Shown in pieces: positions 19,263-30,880 of a stretch of 64,000 nucleotides of DNA; the first letter of the stretch is position 1, and the number at the start of each line of letters is the position of its first letter. Under the pieces are notes generated by a model that worked only from the letters and a program-made list of their open reading frames with translations, had not been told where the DNA came from and did not search any database. The DNA comes from Yponomeuta sedellus (lineage: Eukaryota; Arthropoda; Insecta; Lepidoptera; Yponomeutidae): NCBI GenBank assembly GCA_934045075.1, contig OW203736.1, forward strand, positions 7,207,109-7,271,108, given 5' to 3'. Both the position numbers and the translations under genes were made by a program.

Positions 19263-19541
19263 AGCATAAATATCAGAATTAAGGTGCATACTAGGACTTA
19301 ATTAATAGAAGTTCCAGGGGTCCCCACACTAGGCTAGGCCTGTGACGTAGGGAACCAGTTGTATATAAAAGCGAAAACAAATTAAATGTTATTAAATTTT
19401 AGCTTTAGCAATATTAGAGCACCAGAGAGAGACATAAAGTGCGGATAGCGAAATTTGCAATTTTAAATAAAATTGAAATAAAAAAAAAATAACCTACAAA
19501 AGAAAAATAAGTAATTACTTTAGTGCTGAAACAACAAAGTA

Positions 19542-19909
19542 TTAGTATGGTATTAATTTCTCTGTAAGATTATAGTCAAGACGACTTAGGTATTTAGTTA
19601 TGGATATTCCTGCCTCTCTAACCGTGTTACGTTTAATGTCACATAACTTCACCATCGTGTTATAGGTATAGTCGAAAACGCATATGATCTGAAAATCGAC
19701 TAGCAAAATGTTGTCTTCGCCATAGGAACCTTCAATATAAAGACTCTATTTTGCAGCATTCCTTTACCTATAATATAGGGAGTTAAGTGTTTTAGTGTGT
19801 CTCTAAATATATTCTCAGGACAAAAAGTTGTCTCACTCTGAGAACCTGGGCCTCTTTCAATCAAAAAGGTTTTATTAAAATTAGCACAAAAACTGCGCCT
19901 TAATGAACG
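19542..19909 (-). pseudogene. Unrecognised coding remnant, one frameshift
   Basis: The minus strand has an open frame from 19909 that includes NKTFLIERGPGSQSETTF and TPYIIGKGMLQNRVFILKVP. A single missing G after VPM moves it into a second frame that continues GEDNILLVDFQIICVFDYTY and VKLCDIKRNTVREAGIS, to a TAA at 19542-19544. Allowing for one lost base, about 122 codons are open in a 65% A+T context, which chance does not readily explain. The composition looks like a real protein. I do not recognise it. Candidates are a transposon-encoded protein or a decayed host exon. There are no obvious splice sites at the ends. Confidence 0.4.
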
Positions 19910-20372
19910 TTACAAGTTAAAATCCGTGTACTAACTAAGCATTAAGTAAAAAACGGCTGGCATTAATGCTATTCAGTTTAGGTCTAGGTACGTATTGACT
20001 AGTCTTTCCTGTGGGCTGGGCCGGTTAAGCTGCCAGGATGGTATAGGAGCTGGGGAAGCCTACACCATGTCAAAAAAATGTCCCAGGCTCTGCAGCATCT
20101 GAGTGGTCCCTTCACCCATCTAGTGCGAGTGAAAACGCTACTAGACGCTGTATAAATCATCTCATTACGTGCAGAGGTCAACGTATGGTACCTGACTCTG
20201 ATTTGAGAGGTTGGTCTGACACTTTATGCAAAAACGATCTGTAAAAAACGAACAAGATTTTTTCTATTGGTGAGGCGCCGCCGGTGTCCGACTTATAAAG
20301 TCCAACCATAAAAAGTAGTTGTCCTCGACGCCTAAATTGTAATGGTTTTAGAAACGCAATGAAGAAGATTCC

Positions 20373-20575
20373 GGGCCTATTTCTGAATTAAGAATTTCAC
20401 TTAGATATGCAAGCGTTTTAATGTATTTTGTTTTCTGGTGTGTACAATAAAGAGTTCTAATCTAATCTAAGTAAATACTTAAGTAACATTGTGTCACGCT
20501 CTTTGCTGAGAAATGCGAAGAAACAGCACTACAGTTAAGTATTTACTTCGCGAAATTCTCAATTCAGAAACTGGC
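20373..20575. mobile_element. MITE (53.7-kb family) with an inner insertion
   Basis: Ends tatttctgaattaagaattt and aattctcaattcagaaact match the MITE at 53695-53832, as do the internal tgtcacgctctttgctgag and ctacagttaagt. An extra segment of about 60 bp, resembling a LINE 3' end (tgtgtacaataaagagttc, then tctaatctaa), lies inside. Confidence 0.65.
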
Positions 20576-20603
20576 GAGCGCATGTGGGTGGAATGACCGG
20601 TAA

Positions 20604-20825
20604 AGTACGTCCCAGGCGGACATACTTCGACCGAAATGGTTATAAATTAGAAAAAGGGTAACTGAAAAGTATACGAAACCGGCGTGCGTGCATGCAACGA
20701 CTAATAAACGTTGATAAAGTAACTATTATCTAATCTGTAGCGAAGGTGATCTGTCAGGATCGTGGCAAGTGGCAGTCCCTGGTCTCTGCCTACGCGTCTG
20801 GGATACAGGCGTGAGTTTACGAATG
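20604..20825 (+). pseudogene. RTE-A LINE 3' fragment
   Basis: Reads cgtcccaggcggacatactt, then the MNVDEA block interrupted by a short insertion near 20715-20735, then cgtggcaagtggcagtccct and tgggatacaggcgtgag. Confidence 0.78.
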
Positions 20826-20871
20826 TGTGCAGTTAAAATCAATGAATAATGAAAAAATATATAGGTAATGA

Positions 20872-20965
20872 AATATTACTGGTGTCGCTATTTCTGGTTT
20901 CCACGACACAGGTTATCCTGGTGTGGGGCCAGAAACAATGTATGTGCCCGTATGTAAATTTTATA
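20872..20965 (+). repeat. SINE-3 body fragment
   Basis: Contains ccacgacacaggttatcctg and gtgtggggccagaaacaatg, the body found behind the tRNA-like head at 63899-63966. Confidence 0.7.
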
Positions 20966-20978
20966 ATAAACTATTGTT

Positions 20979-21180
20979 TAAAAACCTATTTAGAGGCTAA
21001 AAATTTCACCCATGCCGGGATTCGAACCCGCAACCTCTGGCTATCCGTGCCAGTGGCTATCTGGCACGGATAGCCAGAGGTTGCGGGTTCGAATCCCGGC
21101 ATGGGTGAATTTTTTTGCCTCTAAATAGGTTTTTAAATTTGTCCTTAGCACGGGTTAGTGCATTAAAAATAAAAATAGTA
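20979..21180. mobile_element. SINE-1 head-to-head palindrome
   Basis: Minus-strand half head and tail (20979-21053) is followed after tggctat by its reverse complement (21061-21136). The arms are about 75 bp and near identical. The break falls inside the anticodon stem (ccgtgccag/ctggcacgg). The right copy continues into the family tail ccttagcacgggttagtgca. Confidence 0.9.
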
Positions 21181-21189
21181 AAAATTATT

Positions 21190-21733
21190 GTTGTTATTAT
21201 ATGACGTGAAAGAAACAAAAACCATAAAGAAAAAATACTTACAAAACTATCAATACTGCTGTTCATTGTGAGTCAAATTAAAATTAAATTAACACTACAA
21301 ATTACTACTAACTAAACTAAACGTCATAAAGCGTGGCTCTGTCAAGACAAACACGTTGATACTGAAATCGAGACACGATTGCGGGGTTGGATCGAATCGT
21401 CTTGTTGAAAAAAACTTAAAAACCCGATTTCGAAAACGTCTTCAACACGTCGTAATTGAGTTCATTGCATTAACATTCACATTTTTTTTCTTTGAAAGTT
21501 AGTAAACGGGACTAGACCTCCCAGTCGAGGTCCCGTAGGTAAGTTAGTTTGGTCCCACCTGCCGAAGTTCGACATGCAGTGGACTCATGTACAGTCGATA
21601 GCACATCAACCTTTCTATTATTTTGCCTATAAACGTCCCACTGCACAACAAATACCAGTATTTTTAACGCCAAGATACAGACACTGAGATTACCTTACGA
21701 TCTTTTACATGATCATGATTTCATTTCATTTTG
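21190..21733. other. Unassigned A+T-rich DNA
   Basis: No gene or assigned repeat. Confidence 0.5.
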
Positions 21734-21734
21734 T

Positions 21735-21910
21735 ATATCCCCAATGCTGGAACGCTGGTCTTTTCCTGCATCGCAGGAAGTTTAGGCCATACTCCACCAT
21801 CGGGCCAAGTCCGGGTTGGTGGAGGATTTGTAAGACAGTGGCGGGCCTTACTGCCAAATTCATCTGTCGCCCATAAGGCCACTGACATGGCCTAACGACT
21901 GCTAGTACAT
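21735..21910 (-). mobile_element. 5S-SINE 3' half
   Basis: tcgcaggaagtttaggccat, aagtccgggttggtggagga and cctaacgactgc mark the minus-strand body. The head is missing. Confidence 0.8.
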
Positions 21911-22365
21911 TCATGCATTTTTTTAAAGAAAGTTACATAAATAAAGTCTGTCAACATTTTATTGTACATAAAAAAGGAAGTAACTTGTAACTTAACGGGT
22001 GACCTCTAAACATATCTCAATATGATTTCCTATTATTGTAGGTATTTTTTTACCTTGTAACACACTTATTATTTCTTTATCTAAATGGTTGTTTATTAAC
22101 CGACTTTTAAAAGGGGGAGGTTTTACTTCTATATAGTTACGTATTAAACAAGTCTAATTGCGATTATTTATTAAAAAAAACTTAATTAAACCAGTTCCCG
22201 ATTTTTTTCCTTTTCCTTAGTACCTAAAATGCAAAGGTCGGGTCGCGGTCAGTAGTAACTGTGTTGTTGACAGCGACCACGCAAATAAAATAAGAATAGC
22301 TGGCGACTGCTACAGCAATTGTTTTTTTATTTTACTTAAAAGTTCAGGTCTTGCATGTTTACATG

Positions 22366-22450
22366 TTTGTGATGTCGTTATTTTTGGTTCCCACGACACA
22401 GGGTATCCTAGTGTGGGGCCAGAAGCAATGTATGTGCTTGCATGTAGATG
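22366..22450 (+). repeat. SINE-3 body fragment
   Basis: Contains ttcccacgacacagggtatc and tgtggggccagaagcaatgt, as at 63750-63850 on the other strand. Confidence 0.75.
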
Positions 22451-22897
22451 TTATGTTAATGTTTATGTGCGCGCAACTCTACTCAGTTTAGGTGAATTTG
22501 CAACAAAAATATAGTGACGACACGCTCTTAGCGAGTATTGTAAAATTTTAATTTGTTTTGCAGCAGTTATTATTTATGTCGATGGTAGTATTCGCGTATT
22601 TATGTTTGTAGTATTTTTTCCGTGATCTGTGTTTTTTTATAGTACTGAATTTTTATGTTAGTTTATTATTTAATGCCTTCGCTGACTGTCAAAGAAAACA
22701 TTGTGGAAAATCTGCTGTTTGGTTTCTCCGCACTTATTGACTAGTCTTTCCCGTGGGCTAGGCCGACTAAGCTGTCAAGGTAAGTTTGCCCAGCACCTAT
22801 ACCATCTGACAAACTTACATACATACGAACCTATCACTTTATCCTCATCTTAAGCTCCATCGCTATCGGGTTTTTTTTTTCATTACTAGGGATAAAA
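22451..22897. other. Mostly unassigned DNA
   Basis: A short SINE-2-like piece (cgctgactgtcaaagaaaac, near 22680) is the only recognised content. Confidence 0.45.
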
Positions 22898-23098
22898 GGA
22901 ACGCCCCAGGTGCACATACGTCGACCAAATATTGGATGTATTAGCAAAGGGAAAGATAAAAAGTACCCAGAACCGGCGTGCGTGCATGCAACGACTTATG
23001 AACGTTTATGAAGCGAAGGTGATCTGTCAGTATCGTGGCAAGTGGCAGTCCCTGGTCTCTGTCTAACCGATACAGGCCTGAGGTTGCGTATATATGTA
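22898..23098 (+). pseudogene. RTE-A LINE 3' fragment
   Basis: cacatacgtcgaccaaatat, then gatgtattagcaaagggaaa, then the MNVYEAKVICQ-like block and cgtggcaagtggcagtccct. Confidence 0.82.
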
Positions 23099-23461
23099 TG
23101 TAGCGGTAATTAGCATTTGCTACAATCTTAGAAAACACAGATGCGCTAAATAACAATAAGTCTCTTTTTACATCCGCAGTCGGGTAATTAAAAAATAAGA
23201 AGACATACCTACATTTGAAACTTAATGATACGAGTATTTATTTGTATTGGCTGGTATGTGTTAAAGGAATTAGGTTGAAATATTCGAACACACACATACA
23301 ATAAATAAAGTCCAGCAGGACACAACGTAGGTTCGATTCCCACTGGAGGCCGTCGTAATTGATTCGTACAAATGGCCGCAGTCTGGGCGTATTTCCATGT
23401 TTGTGATGTCCTTGCCTGGTTAACAAAGGTATCCTAGTTTGGGACGAGCCCTTCTATCCCT

Positions 23462-23607
23462 GCGTTCCGAGATGCGATAAAATCGATTACAGCACGAATC
23501 CGACCAAATTTAGTAGTCCCAAAGTATCTCGCACGAAATAGGGTTATTGTGCCTACTGCACTTACATGGATTGGCACTGTAATCGATTTTATCGCATCTC
23601 GGAACGC
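23462..23607. mobile_element. MITE with perfect 30-bp inverted ends
   Basis: 23462-23491 and 23578-23607 are exact reverse complements (gcgttccgagatgcgataaa start). The element is 146 bp with an unrelated middle. No convincing target-site duplication is seen. Confidence 0.85.
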
Positions 23608-23654
23608 ACTCTGGTACTTAACATTCCACTCTATCGAGTTAAGCATTTAGAAAA

Positions 23655-23738
23655 ATCGAAAGTGGCACGGACAGAGGTCGCGGGTTCGAATCCCGGCATA
23701 GGTGACATTTTTAGTCTCTAAATAGGTTTTTAAAACTC
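23655..23738 (+). repeat. SINE-1 3' fragment
   Basis: Only the B-box side (gcgggttcgaatcccggcat) and the tail (ctctaaataggttttt) remain. Confidence 0.8.
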
Positions 23739-24049
23739 GAAAGTGTCAAAAAATTTATGCGTTTGACAGCTGGAGTAGATTAAAAAAAAGTAAAAATCAA
23801 CGCCACTCAACACAGTGGATACTTACATAATAATTCCCCAGGACCAATACTTGTGCTGCATGGAAGTTATTATGATTATAATATGGGTATAAACTACTTA
23901 GGTCAGGTACGGGCGACACTGCGACTAACATGTAAAGGTTGATCAGCCGTCGGTTTAAGTTAAATTAAACTTAAAGAGTAGCCGCCGCTGCGGCTTATCG
24001 TACCGAAGTAAAACGGGCATGAAAGGTGAAAATACCAAAGAATTGAGCG

Positions 24050-24312
24050 TTAGTTAGTTAGACCTGAGATTTCCGCACTTAGCCTCATAGTTGGGCCATT
24101 GTACGTAGCAAGCGCTGAGGTGCGTTACCACTTTAGACACTAGGGTTTCCTTACGATGTTTTCCTTCACCGTCGGCGAGTGGTATTGCTACTAAAATTTC
24201 ACAAATGTACATAACTTAGAAAACAAAGTCATTGGTACATGCCGGGGTTTGAACCCACGACCTCCCGATTGAGAGGCCGGCGTTCTACACCGCTCCGCTA
24301 CCACCGCCCTCT
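24050..24312 (-). mobile_element. SINE-2, uninterrupted copy
   Basis: On the minus strand the tRNA-like head (24237-24305; B box ggtttgaaccc on the plus strand) is followed by the body with acaaatgtacataacttag and agtggtattgctac, and the end cgcttgctacgtacaatggc. It defines the family that R217 interrupts at 10690. Confidence 0.8.
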
Positions 24313-24807
24313 AAGAAAAAAGAATTGAGCGTGTGCGATGTATGCTCAAGTGTTTCTTTTAATTTTATGTATACTACCTACGACACATACGAGTACGTCA
24401 TACTCAACAATAATTATAATTTTTCGTCGGTGATAGACTTGTGCAGACGCGTCATTAAACAGAAATAAGTTATTTAAGTAGTTAATTTCCATAAAGAAAG
24501 TAGTTCTTAGTTCACTATAATTTTATTTAAATAAATAAATATTCATGGACATATTACACAGATCTCGTTAGCCCTATACTAAGTACAACTAAATGACTTG
24601 TGTTATAGGTGCTAACTCTACGATAGATTTCTGTGTACAATGAAAAATATTCTATGTATATTTCATCCGATATGCAAAAAGGCCACTATTATTATTATTA
24701 TTTTTTTGATTTATCTTTACTTTCATTTGTGGCGTGGTTCCAATATTTTGTGAAGTATGAATTACTACGTGAACTATTAAGGTGATGCAGATGCGATAAG
24801 ATATGCA
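24313..24807. other. Unassigned A+T-rich DNA
   Basis: No gene or assigned repeat. The minus ORF 24698-25123 is a translation of the adjacent microsatellite. Confidence 0.5.
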
Positions 24808-25100
24808 GTGAATGAATGAACGAACGAACGAACGAACGAACGAACGGACGGACGGACGGACGGACGGACGGACGGACGGATGGATGGACGGATGGACGAA
24901 CGAACGAACGAACGAACGAACGAACGAACGAACGAACGAACGAACGAACGAACGAACGAACGAACGAACGAACGAACGAACGAACGAACGAACGAACGAA
25001 CGAACGAACGAACGAATGAATGAATGAATTAATTAATGATTGACTGAGTGAGCGATTGAGCGAGTGGTTGAGTGATTGAGTGAACGAACGAACCAAGTAA
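24808..25100. repeat. Tetranucleotide microsatellite (GAAC/GGAC/GATG variants)
   Basis: Perfect CGAA units (24896-25015) are flanked by GGAC, GATG and GAAT variants and a decaying edge to about 25100. All open frames across it on both strands (NERT, FVRS repeats) are low-complexity shadows. Confidence 0.95.
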
Positions 25101-25168
25101 CGAACAAAGGAACGAAGGAACATTTAAAACAACTACCGATTGGACATTTTTATGTAGCCTATATACGT

Positions 25169-26515
25169 GATGCCGTGAGTCGCCCATTGGCTCAATTGGT
25201 AGAGCGCTGGTACGGATAGCCAGAGGTTGCGGGTTCGAATCCCGGCATGGGTGAAATTTTTAGCCTCTAAATAGGTTTTTAAATTTATTCCTTAGCACGG
25301 GTTAGTGCATTAAAAATAAAAATAGTGTAATCATGTGGGTACAGTGATATCGTTCCGATGTTAAAGCTAACTGCAAAGTAGGTGGTCGGGGCTGTAAGTA
25401 ATGCAATTTGCTTAGGTCAGATGTCGCTGCCTGTACGTAATACAGAGAATATTGTAAAGAGGTTCGAAATTTCACTGATGCCGTGAGTCGCCCATTGGCT
25501 CAATTGGTAGAGCGCTGGTACGGATAGCCAGAGGTTGCGGGTTCGAATCCCGGCATGGGTGAAATTTTTAGCCTCTAAATAGGTTTTTAAATTTGTTCCT
25601 TAGCACGGGTTAGTGCATTAAAAATAAAAATAGTGTAATCATGTGGGTACAGTGATATCGTTCCGATGTTAAACCTAACTGCAAAGTAGGTGGTCGGGGC
25701 TGTAAGTAATGCAATTTGCTTAAGTCAGATGTCGCTGCCTGTACGTAATACAGAGAATATTGTAGAGGTTCGAAATTTCACTGATGCCGTGAGTCGCCCA
25801 TTGGCTCAATTGGTAGAGCGCTGGTACGGATAGCCAGAGGTTGCGGGTTCGAATCCCGGCATGGGTGAAATTTTTAGCCTCTAAATAGGTTTTTAAATTT
25901 GTTCCTTAGCACGGGTTAGTGCATTAAAAATAAAAATAGTGTAATCATGTGGGTACAGTGATATCGTTCCGATGTTAAACCTAACTGCAAAGTAGGTGGT
26001 CGGGGCTGTAAGTAATGCAATTTGCTTAAGTCAGATGTCGCTGCCTGTACGTAATACAGAGAATATTGTAAAGAGGTTCGAAATTTCACTGATGCCGTGA
26101 GTCGCCCATTGGCTCAATTGGTAGAGCGCTGGTACGGATAGCCAGAGGTTGCGGGTTCGAATCCCGGCATGGGTGAAATTTTTAGCCTCTAAATAGGTTT
26201 TTAAATTTGTTCCTTAGCACGGGTTAGTGCATTAAAAAAAAAAATAGTGTAATCATGTGGGTACAGTGATATCGTTCCGATGTTAATACTTACTGCAAAG
26301 TAGGTGGTCGGGGCTGTAAGTAATGCAATTTGCTTAAGTCAGATGTCGCTGCCTGTACGTAATACAGATAATATTGTAAAGTGGTTCGAAATTTCACTGA
26401 TGCCGTGAGTCGCCCATTGGCTCAATTGGTAGAGCGCTGGTACGGATAGCCAGAGGTTGCGGGTTCGAATCCCGGCATGGGTGAAATTTTTAGCCTCTAA
26501 ATAGGTTTTTAAATA
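25169..26515 (+). mobile_element. Five-copy SINE-1 array with a single 13-bp TSD
   Basis: Five nearly identical tRNA-like heads start at 25181, 25489, 25795, 26103 and 26411, a period of 306-308 bp, with four complete spacers. The whole array is flanked once by agcctatatacgt (25156-25168 and 26516-26528). The left edge is a dozen bases upstream of the first head. The right edge follows the T5 run after the fifth head (aggtttttaaat), where Pol III would stop. So it contains head-spacer repeated four times plus a final head. The heads carry A box (tggctcaattgg) and B box (ggttcgaatcc). Confidence 0.95.
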
Positions 26516-26529
26516 AGCCTATATACGTC

Positions 26530-27836
26530 ACAAGTCACACAACATTAAGTAAATTAATAAAGAAATCGTAGTAAGGAACCTTAGAGTTGGCACGACTTCA
26601 TTACTTTTTAGATATAAACGAACAGCTCCATTGAGACTTGGCTAGTTGACGTGGGCATATTGATTTATTTTATTAAATTTTCTTATAAATTAAATCAATC
26701 TCCCCCCCCCCCAAATCAAGGGCAGTAGAAGAATGTTGTAATAAACGACTGTAACCTGGTCAGTTGCCACTTCGGCATATAAGGTTATCAGATAAACGAA
26801 ACGTTAGCGCGTTTTAAAATGCAGTCAGCGCCATCTAGCGACGTGTGCGGGTCACTCTTAGTCCTATGCATTATATTTTAACCAAATTTTGAGCACAAAA
26901 ATAAAATAAATAATAATATTCTAATAGTTTGGTTGGGCTCTTGTGTTGTGTGTTCTGTCAGGGTAACCAGGGACTCAAGATCTTCGATTTTCCTAGTTTT
27001 TATAGTTTTCCCTTTATGTGGCTATTAAACCTCTACTATGTGTTAAATTTCAGCTCTCTGAGTTTACGGGCAGTACTAGTTCTATTTTGAAGATCATCAG
27101 TGAGTGTCATAAATGCGAAACTTTGCTGTTGCTGAACTTCGGAACTAAATGACCTATAGACTTGAAATTTTTGATTTTAAGAATGTGACTATAGCTTACT
27201 GGTTGGTGAAAATATCAGCGTTCTGGTTTTATCTACAGGTTCTCAAACAAGGGCCTGAAAATGCGGCGAAATAGTTCCAGTAAATATAGTTACGGCAGTG
27301 TTTGCTTCGCGCTCGACCACTTGGCGTGGGCACTGCTGTACCCCCTGATTGAATCGTCGTTCTTCGCTAAGGCTGAAACTCTTTATTCCATCGTGTACAT
27401 AGAAATTACTTCACCTTGAAACCGGTCAGTCAGTGTAGTTTGTTGAGGCAGTAAGGCGTTTAGTCTGAACTCAGTAGTCATAGTGAAGACTAATAACGAC
27501 AATAATAAGCTGAAGAGGTACATAAAGTTTTTACTTTGTTAAATAATTGCATTGTTATGTGGCGTTATTTCTCCTACCTATTGAGTCCATACGACAATAT
27601 TGTCCTTGTTATCACGTCCGGTTTTTTTCAGAAATAAAGGCTGTTTCTTTTCATTTTTAATTAATGTAATAAAAAGACAATACGTTTGATGAATATGGTG
27701 TGGATGAACGTGGAATTTGGTTTGATAAATGGTGTTTGATGCATAATAAAATTGCAGACATTTTAAATAGATGTATAGATAGAGAACACTCTAGTAAAGG
27801 AATGAAAAAACCAATGATTTATTTTGCCACAAACAA
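26530..27836. other. Unassigned DNA
   Basis: Holds an 11-base C run at 26702-26712, and the segment 26820-27300, whose composition differs from its surroundings but has no long open frame. No gene is supported. Confidence 0.5.
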
Positions 27837-27837
27837 A

Positions 27838-27962
27838 TATGATAAGATAAGATAAGAATATTCTTTATTGTATACCGGAAAATTGATACAGAACAGCAGA
27901 TACAGAAGATAAGATACAATTGGCGGTCTTATTGCTAATAGCAATTTCTTCCAGGCAACTTC
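27838..27962 (-). repeat. LINE 3' end with (GATAA)n tail
   Basis: gataagataagaatattctt, then tacaattggcggtcttattg and aatttcttccaggcaa. Related pieces lie at 28130-28180, 30770-30880, 33225-33290 and 56615-56760. The type is Jockey/CR1-like by 3' sequence and tail, not by coding sequence. Confidence 0.65.
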
Positions 27963-28189
27963 AAATCGAACCTATGCTTCAGGAAATATGCTTACGTAAC
28001 AATAATTATAAAATAAAGTGATCGTGTGACAATTTCAGCGTTTGCTGTTTCTGTTCGAAACAGCGCTGATTTGATTGTAAAACCAGAAAAATAAAAATAC
28101 AACCATGATTTCTTAAATCTAAATAATGTTATACAGTTGGCGGTCTTACCGCTAAGAGCATTCTCTTCTAGACAACCTAAATACATATA

Positions 28190-29555
28190 TTTTGTTTATC
28201 CCATTCGTAGTTTTTATGGAATAATAAAGAAACCTGGTTTTCTGAATTATAAAATCAACTTTTAGCCTTAGTACCACAGAACATAAAAAAAGAGTAGAAG
28301 TAGCGACATGACACATTAATACGAAAACCAGTGTAACCAAACTGATACTTATAAACCAAACGCACACTACGAATGCCGAGCTGCTATTGGTAAATAAATT
28401 CAATGCCGAAAAGGTGTACATCATAAAAGTTTCAATTACAATATGCACCTTTTTATAATGTCAACAATGATCAAAGTCAAATGACAATGATGAAATTAAG
28501 GTTGACATTTTGTAGTAACGCTACTCTACACTAGATGGAACTAGCGCCGTTTCGGACTGAAAAGAACTTTTACCTACTAAGACATAAAGGTCAAAATTGA
28601 GAAACATGTACATTCTCAGTTTGGGATGGGACAATGCGAGTTCTAGATTGTCGATAGGGAGAACCTATCGACAAATCATACCCGTACAAACAGTTTAACA
28701 CATTAATGGCCGAATACGAATACTGGTACTTAGAAGAATTTTTAGCTATTTCTTTTTTGCCTGCGGGTTGACTGGTAGAAAATGCATCTTTTTCACATTA
28801 TCTTTTTGTGCAATAAAGATTCAACACTAATAGGGTAAATAGATGCACAAAGAAAACAATGTGGTAGATTTCATATTTTAAAATGTTCTCTTATTTAAAA
28901 CTACCTGTAACCCGCTGCTTCGCAGGCGTTAGAAAATATAACACGGGAAATATCATGTATTCTACGACTCAATTCAGATCTTTGTCTATCTGTACGCCAT
29001 GTTTCATACGTTATACTAATTTTATTGATGATGGTAATAATATATTTCAATTATACGCAAGAGTCTAACCTGGAAGTGAAGCACATTTTTTTTCTGGTAT
29101 TGCTGCATAAGTGCCACTTTCCGCCTTTTTTAGTTATTATGAAGTGTTCATGAAAATGCTCTGAATATATTGTGCTCATCGTCGTTTTGAACCAATTTTG
29201 CCTTCCTATCGCTGCCATCCATTTTAATTTCGTATTCGGTTTCTTAGGAAAACTAAACGAAAACTCACTTCCAAATTGTTTTGATTCCGAGAGGGTTGTT
29301 GTATCATTGCCACGGTTTTCTGTTGTATTTGATTAAAAGTACTTTGATAGTTTCTTAGATATTTCAGTCACTGATAAACTGGTGAAGAAAAACTATATCG
29401 CGATCTAGCTGTGCTCCAATGACAGTTTTCACATGCACAACAACCAGCCGGCGACAAGAGCTCATACATTACTACTTTACCCGGCCCGGCGACCGGAAGC
29501 ATTTGAAAAGGCACTTAGGAAGTAGGTATAAAATAACAATAATTATTTTATGCCA
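28190..29555. other. Unassigned A+T-rich DNA
   Basis: A perfect 11-bp hairpin (28645-28655 with 28661-28671 approximately, ttgtcgatagg/cctatcgacaa) is the only structure noted. The ORFs 28152-28448 and 28883-29068 show no family features. Confidence 0.5.
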
Positions 29556-29765
29556 CACCTGGCAATAAAGTAGCTTTTTCCGCACGCTGAGCGTACGGAA
29601 CAAGCCGCTTTCTGGCCAAGTATGGACATAAAAAGATGTACACAACACGGGAGGTAATAAAGAAAGCTCTCGATCGCATATTAACGTCCCTCGCTTACAG
29701 CTCGGGCCGCAAACTTCTGCGATCTCGGCCTTTCTTTGTATTACCACCATAGTTGTGTAATGTAC
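29556..29765 (-). repeat. R215 interspersed repeat, inverted copy
   Basis: Reverse complement of 61178-61400 with high identity, from tatgccacacctggcaataa to aatgtacta. It contains two internal hairpins (see the 61-kb copy). ORF 29472-29750 is a shadow. Confidence 0.85.
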
Positions 29766-29769
29766 TATT

Positions 29770-30398
29770 ACCTACTTAGACGAATTGGAATTTACAATAC
29801 CTAAGTACCGTTAAGTATGTATGACTACTACGTCATAGACAATAAATTATCGATAGATTTTTATCATGTGTGCCTCCATCCGTAATTGAGTAGAATTCAA
29901 ATGTTGACAGAAACTTCTAGAGAATGTACACTTTCATCGAAGAAAATTTAACCTTATTAACCAGTAAATAAAGGTGGTTTCACTTTCTCATTTTCGGATT
30001 GGTTTCCGTGTTCATGTCAATACAAATTTAATTAAAAATACAATGAAATACATCTTACAGATGAAATGTTACGGCATGATCGGTATATTTTGGTCCCCAA
30101 CTTTTATTTTTGCTCTCTAACACAGCATAACATGGCATTTTAATCAAGTTTTCACAATTTTTTCTTTACTAGAAGCGCACGGCAACTGAAGTCAACAAAA
30201 CTGTCACCGACTACGCATAGGCAATACATTGCTAATGTGAGGCACGCGGGCACCGCCCACTTACGACTTCTACTCTTTATGTTCTGTGCTTAGTACCTAC
30301 AAGATAAGAAAATGTGATTAGAATTTCCGCAATTGTAAAAAGCAAATACAAGCCCGACGAAATTAATTTTTATACATTTTGAACATAGATACTCAGTT
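29770..30398. other. Unassigned A+T-rich DNA
   Basis: Nothing supported. Confidence 0.5.
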
Positions 30399-30399
30399 A

Positions 30400-30550
30400 T
30401 ACTATTTTTATTTTTAATGCACTAACCCGTGCTATGGACAATTTTAAAAACCTATAAACCTAAAACTAAACCTGGCACGGATAGCCAGAGTTCGCGGGTT
30501 CGAATCCCGGCATGGGTGGAATTTTTGGCCTCTAAATAGGTTTTTAAAAT
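30400..30550 (+). mobile_element. SINE-1 copy, deleted, inverted 5' tail
   Basis: Begins with the inverted family tail (actaacccgtgct), then jumps into the second half of the head (ctggcacggatagccagag, ggttcgaatcccgg) and the tail ending aggttttt. The A box is lost. Confidence 0.8.
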
Positions 30551-30769
30551 AGATACTCAATGTTTTGTAGACTTTTTTTATAAATCAAAGAGATAAACTG
30601 GCCAACTGGAGCCGGACTCGCGAACCGAGGGTTCCGTACGAGTAACGCCATCTATGGTCCGGTTGTAGAACCAATATCCACTTAAATTATTATTATATCC
30701 CAGCTTCTGTTTCTGCAACTGACTGTAATATTTGGTAAGTTTGGCGGCTTGCGCCTGTCCGTTTTTTCA

Positions 30770-30880
30770 TTGAGATAAGATAAGTATAATCCTTACTTTA
30801 CACACCAGAAAATAATTACAGCGACAACATTTACAAAAGAATAGGTACAATTGGCGGCCTTATTGCTTATTGAAAGATTT
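30770..30880 (-). repeat. LINE 3' end fragment
   Basis: gataagataagtataatcct, then caccagaaaataattacag and gtacaattggcggccttatt. Confidence 0.65.

Noticed and set aside
24698..25123. 141-codon FVRS-repeat protein
   Set aside because: A direct translation of a tetranucleotide microsatellite. All three frames are open by necessity.
25181..26490. Five tRNA genes in a row
   Set aside because: They are tRNA-like, with A and B boxes, but have a mismatched T stem and an irregular anticodon loop (acggata), and the same unit is scattered in all orientations with SINE tails. They are SINE heads.
25169..26515. CRISPR array
   Set aside because: The repeats are 308 bp with identical spacers, carry Pol III boxes, and lie in a eukaryotic setting.
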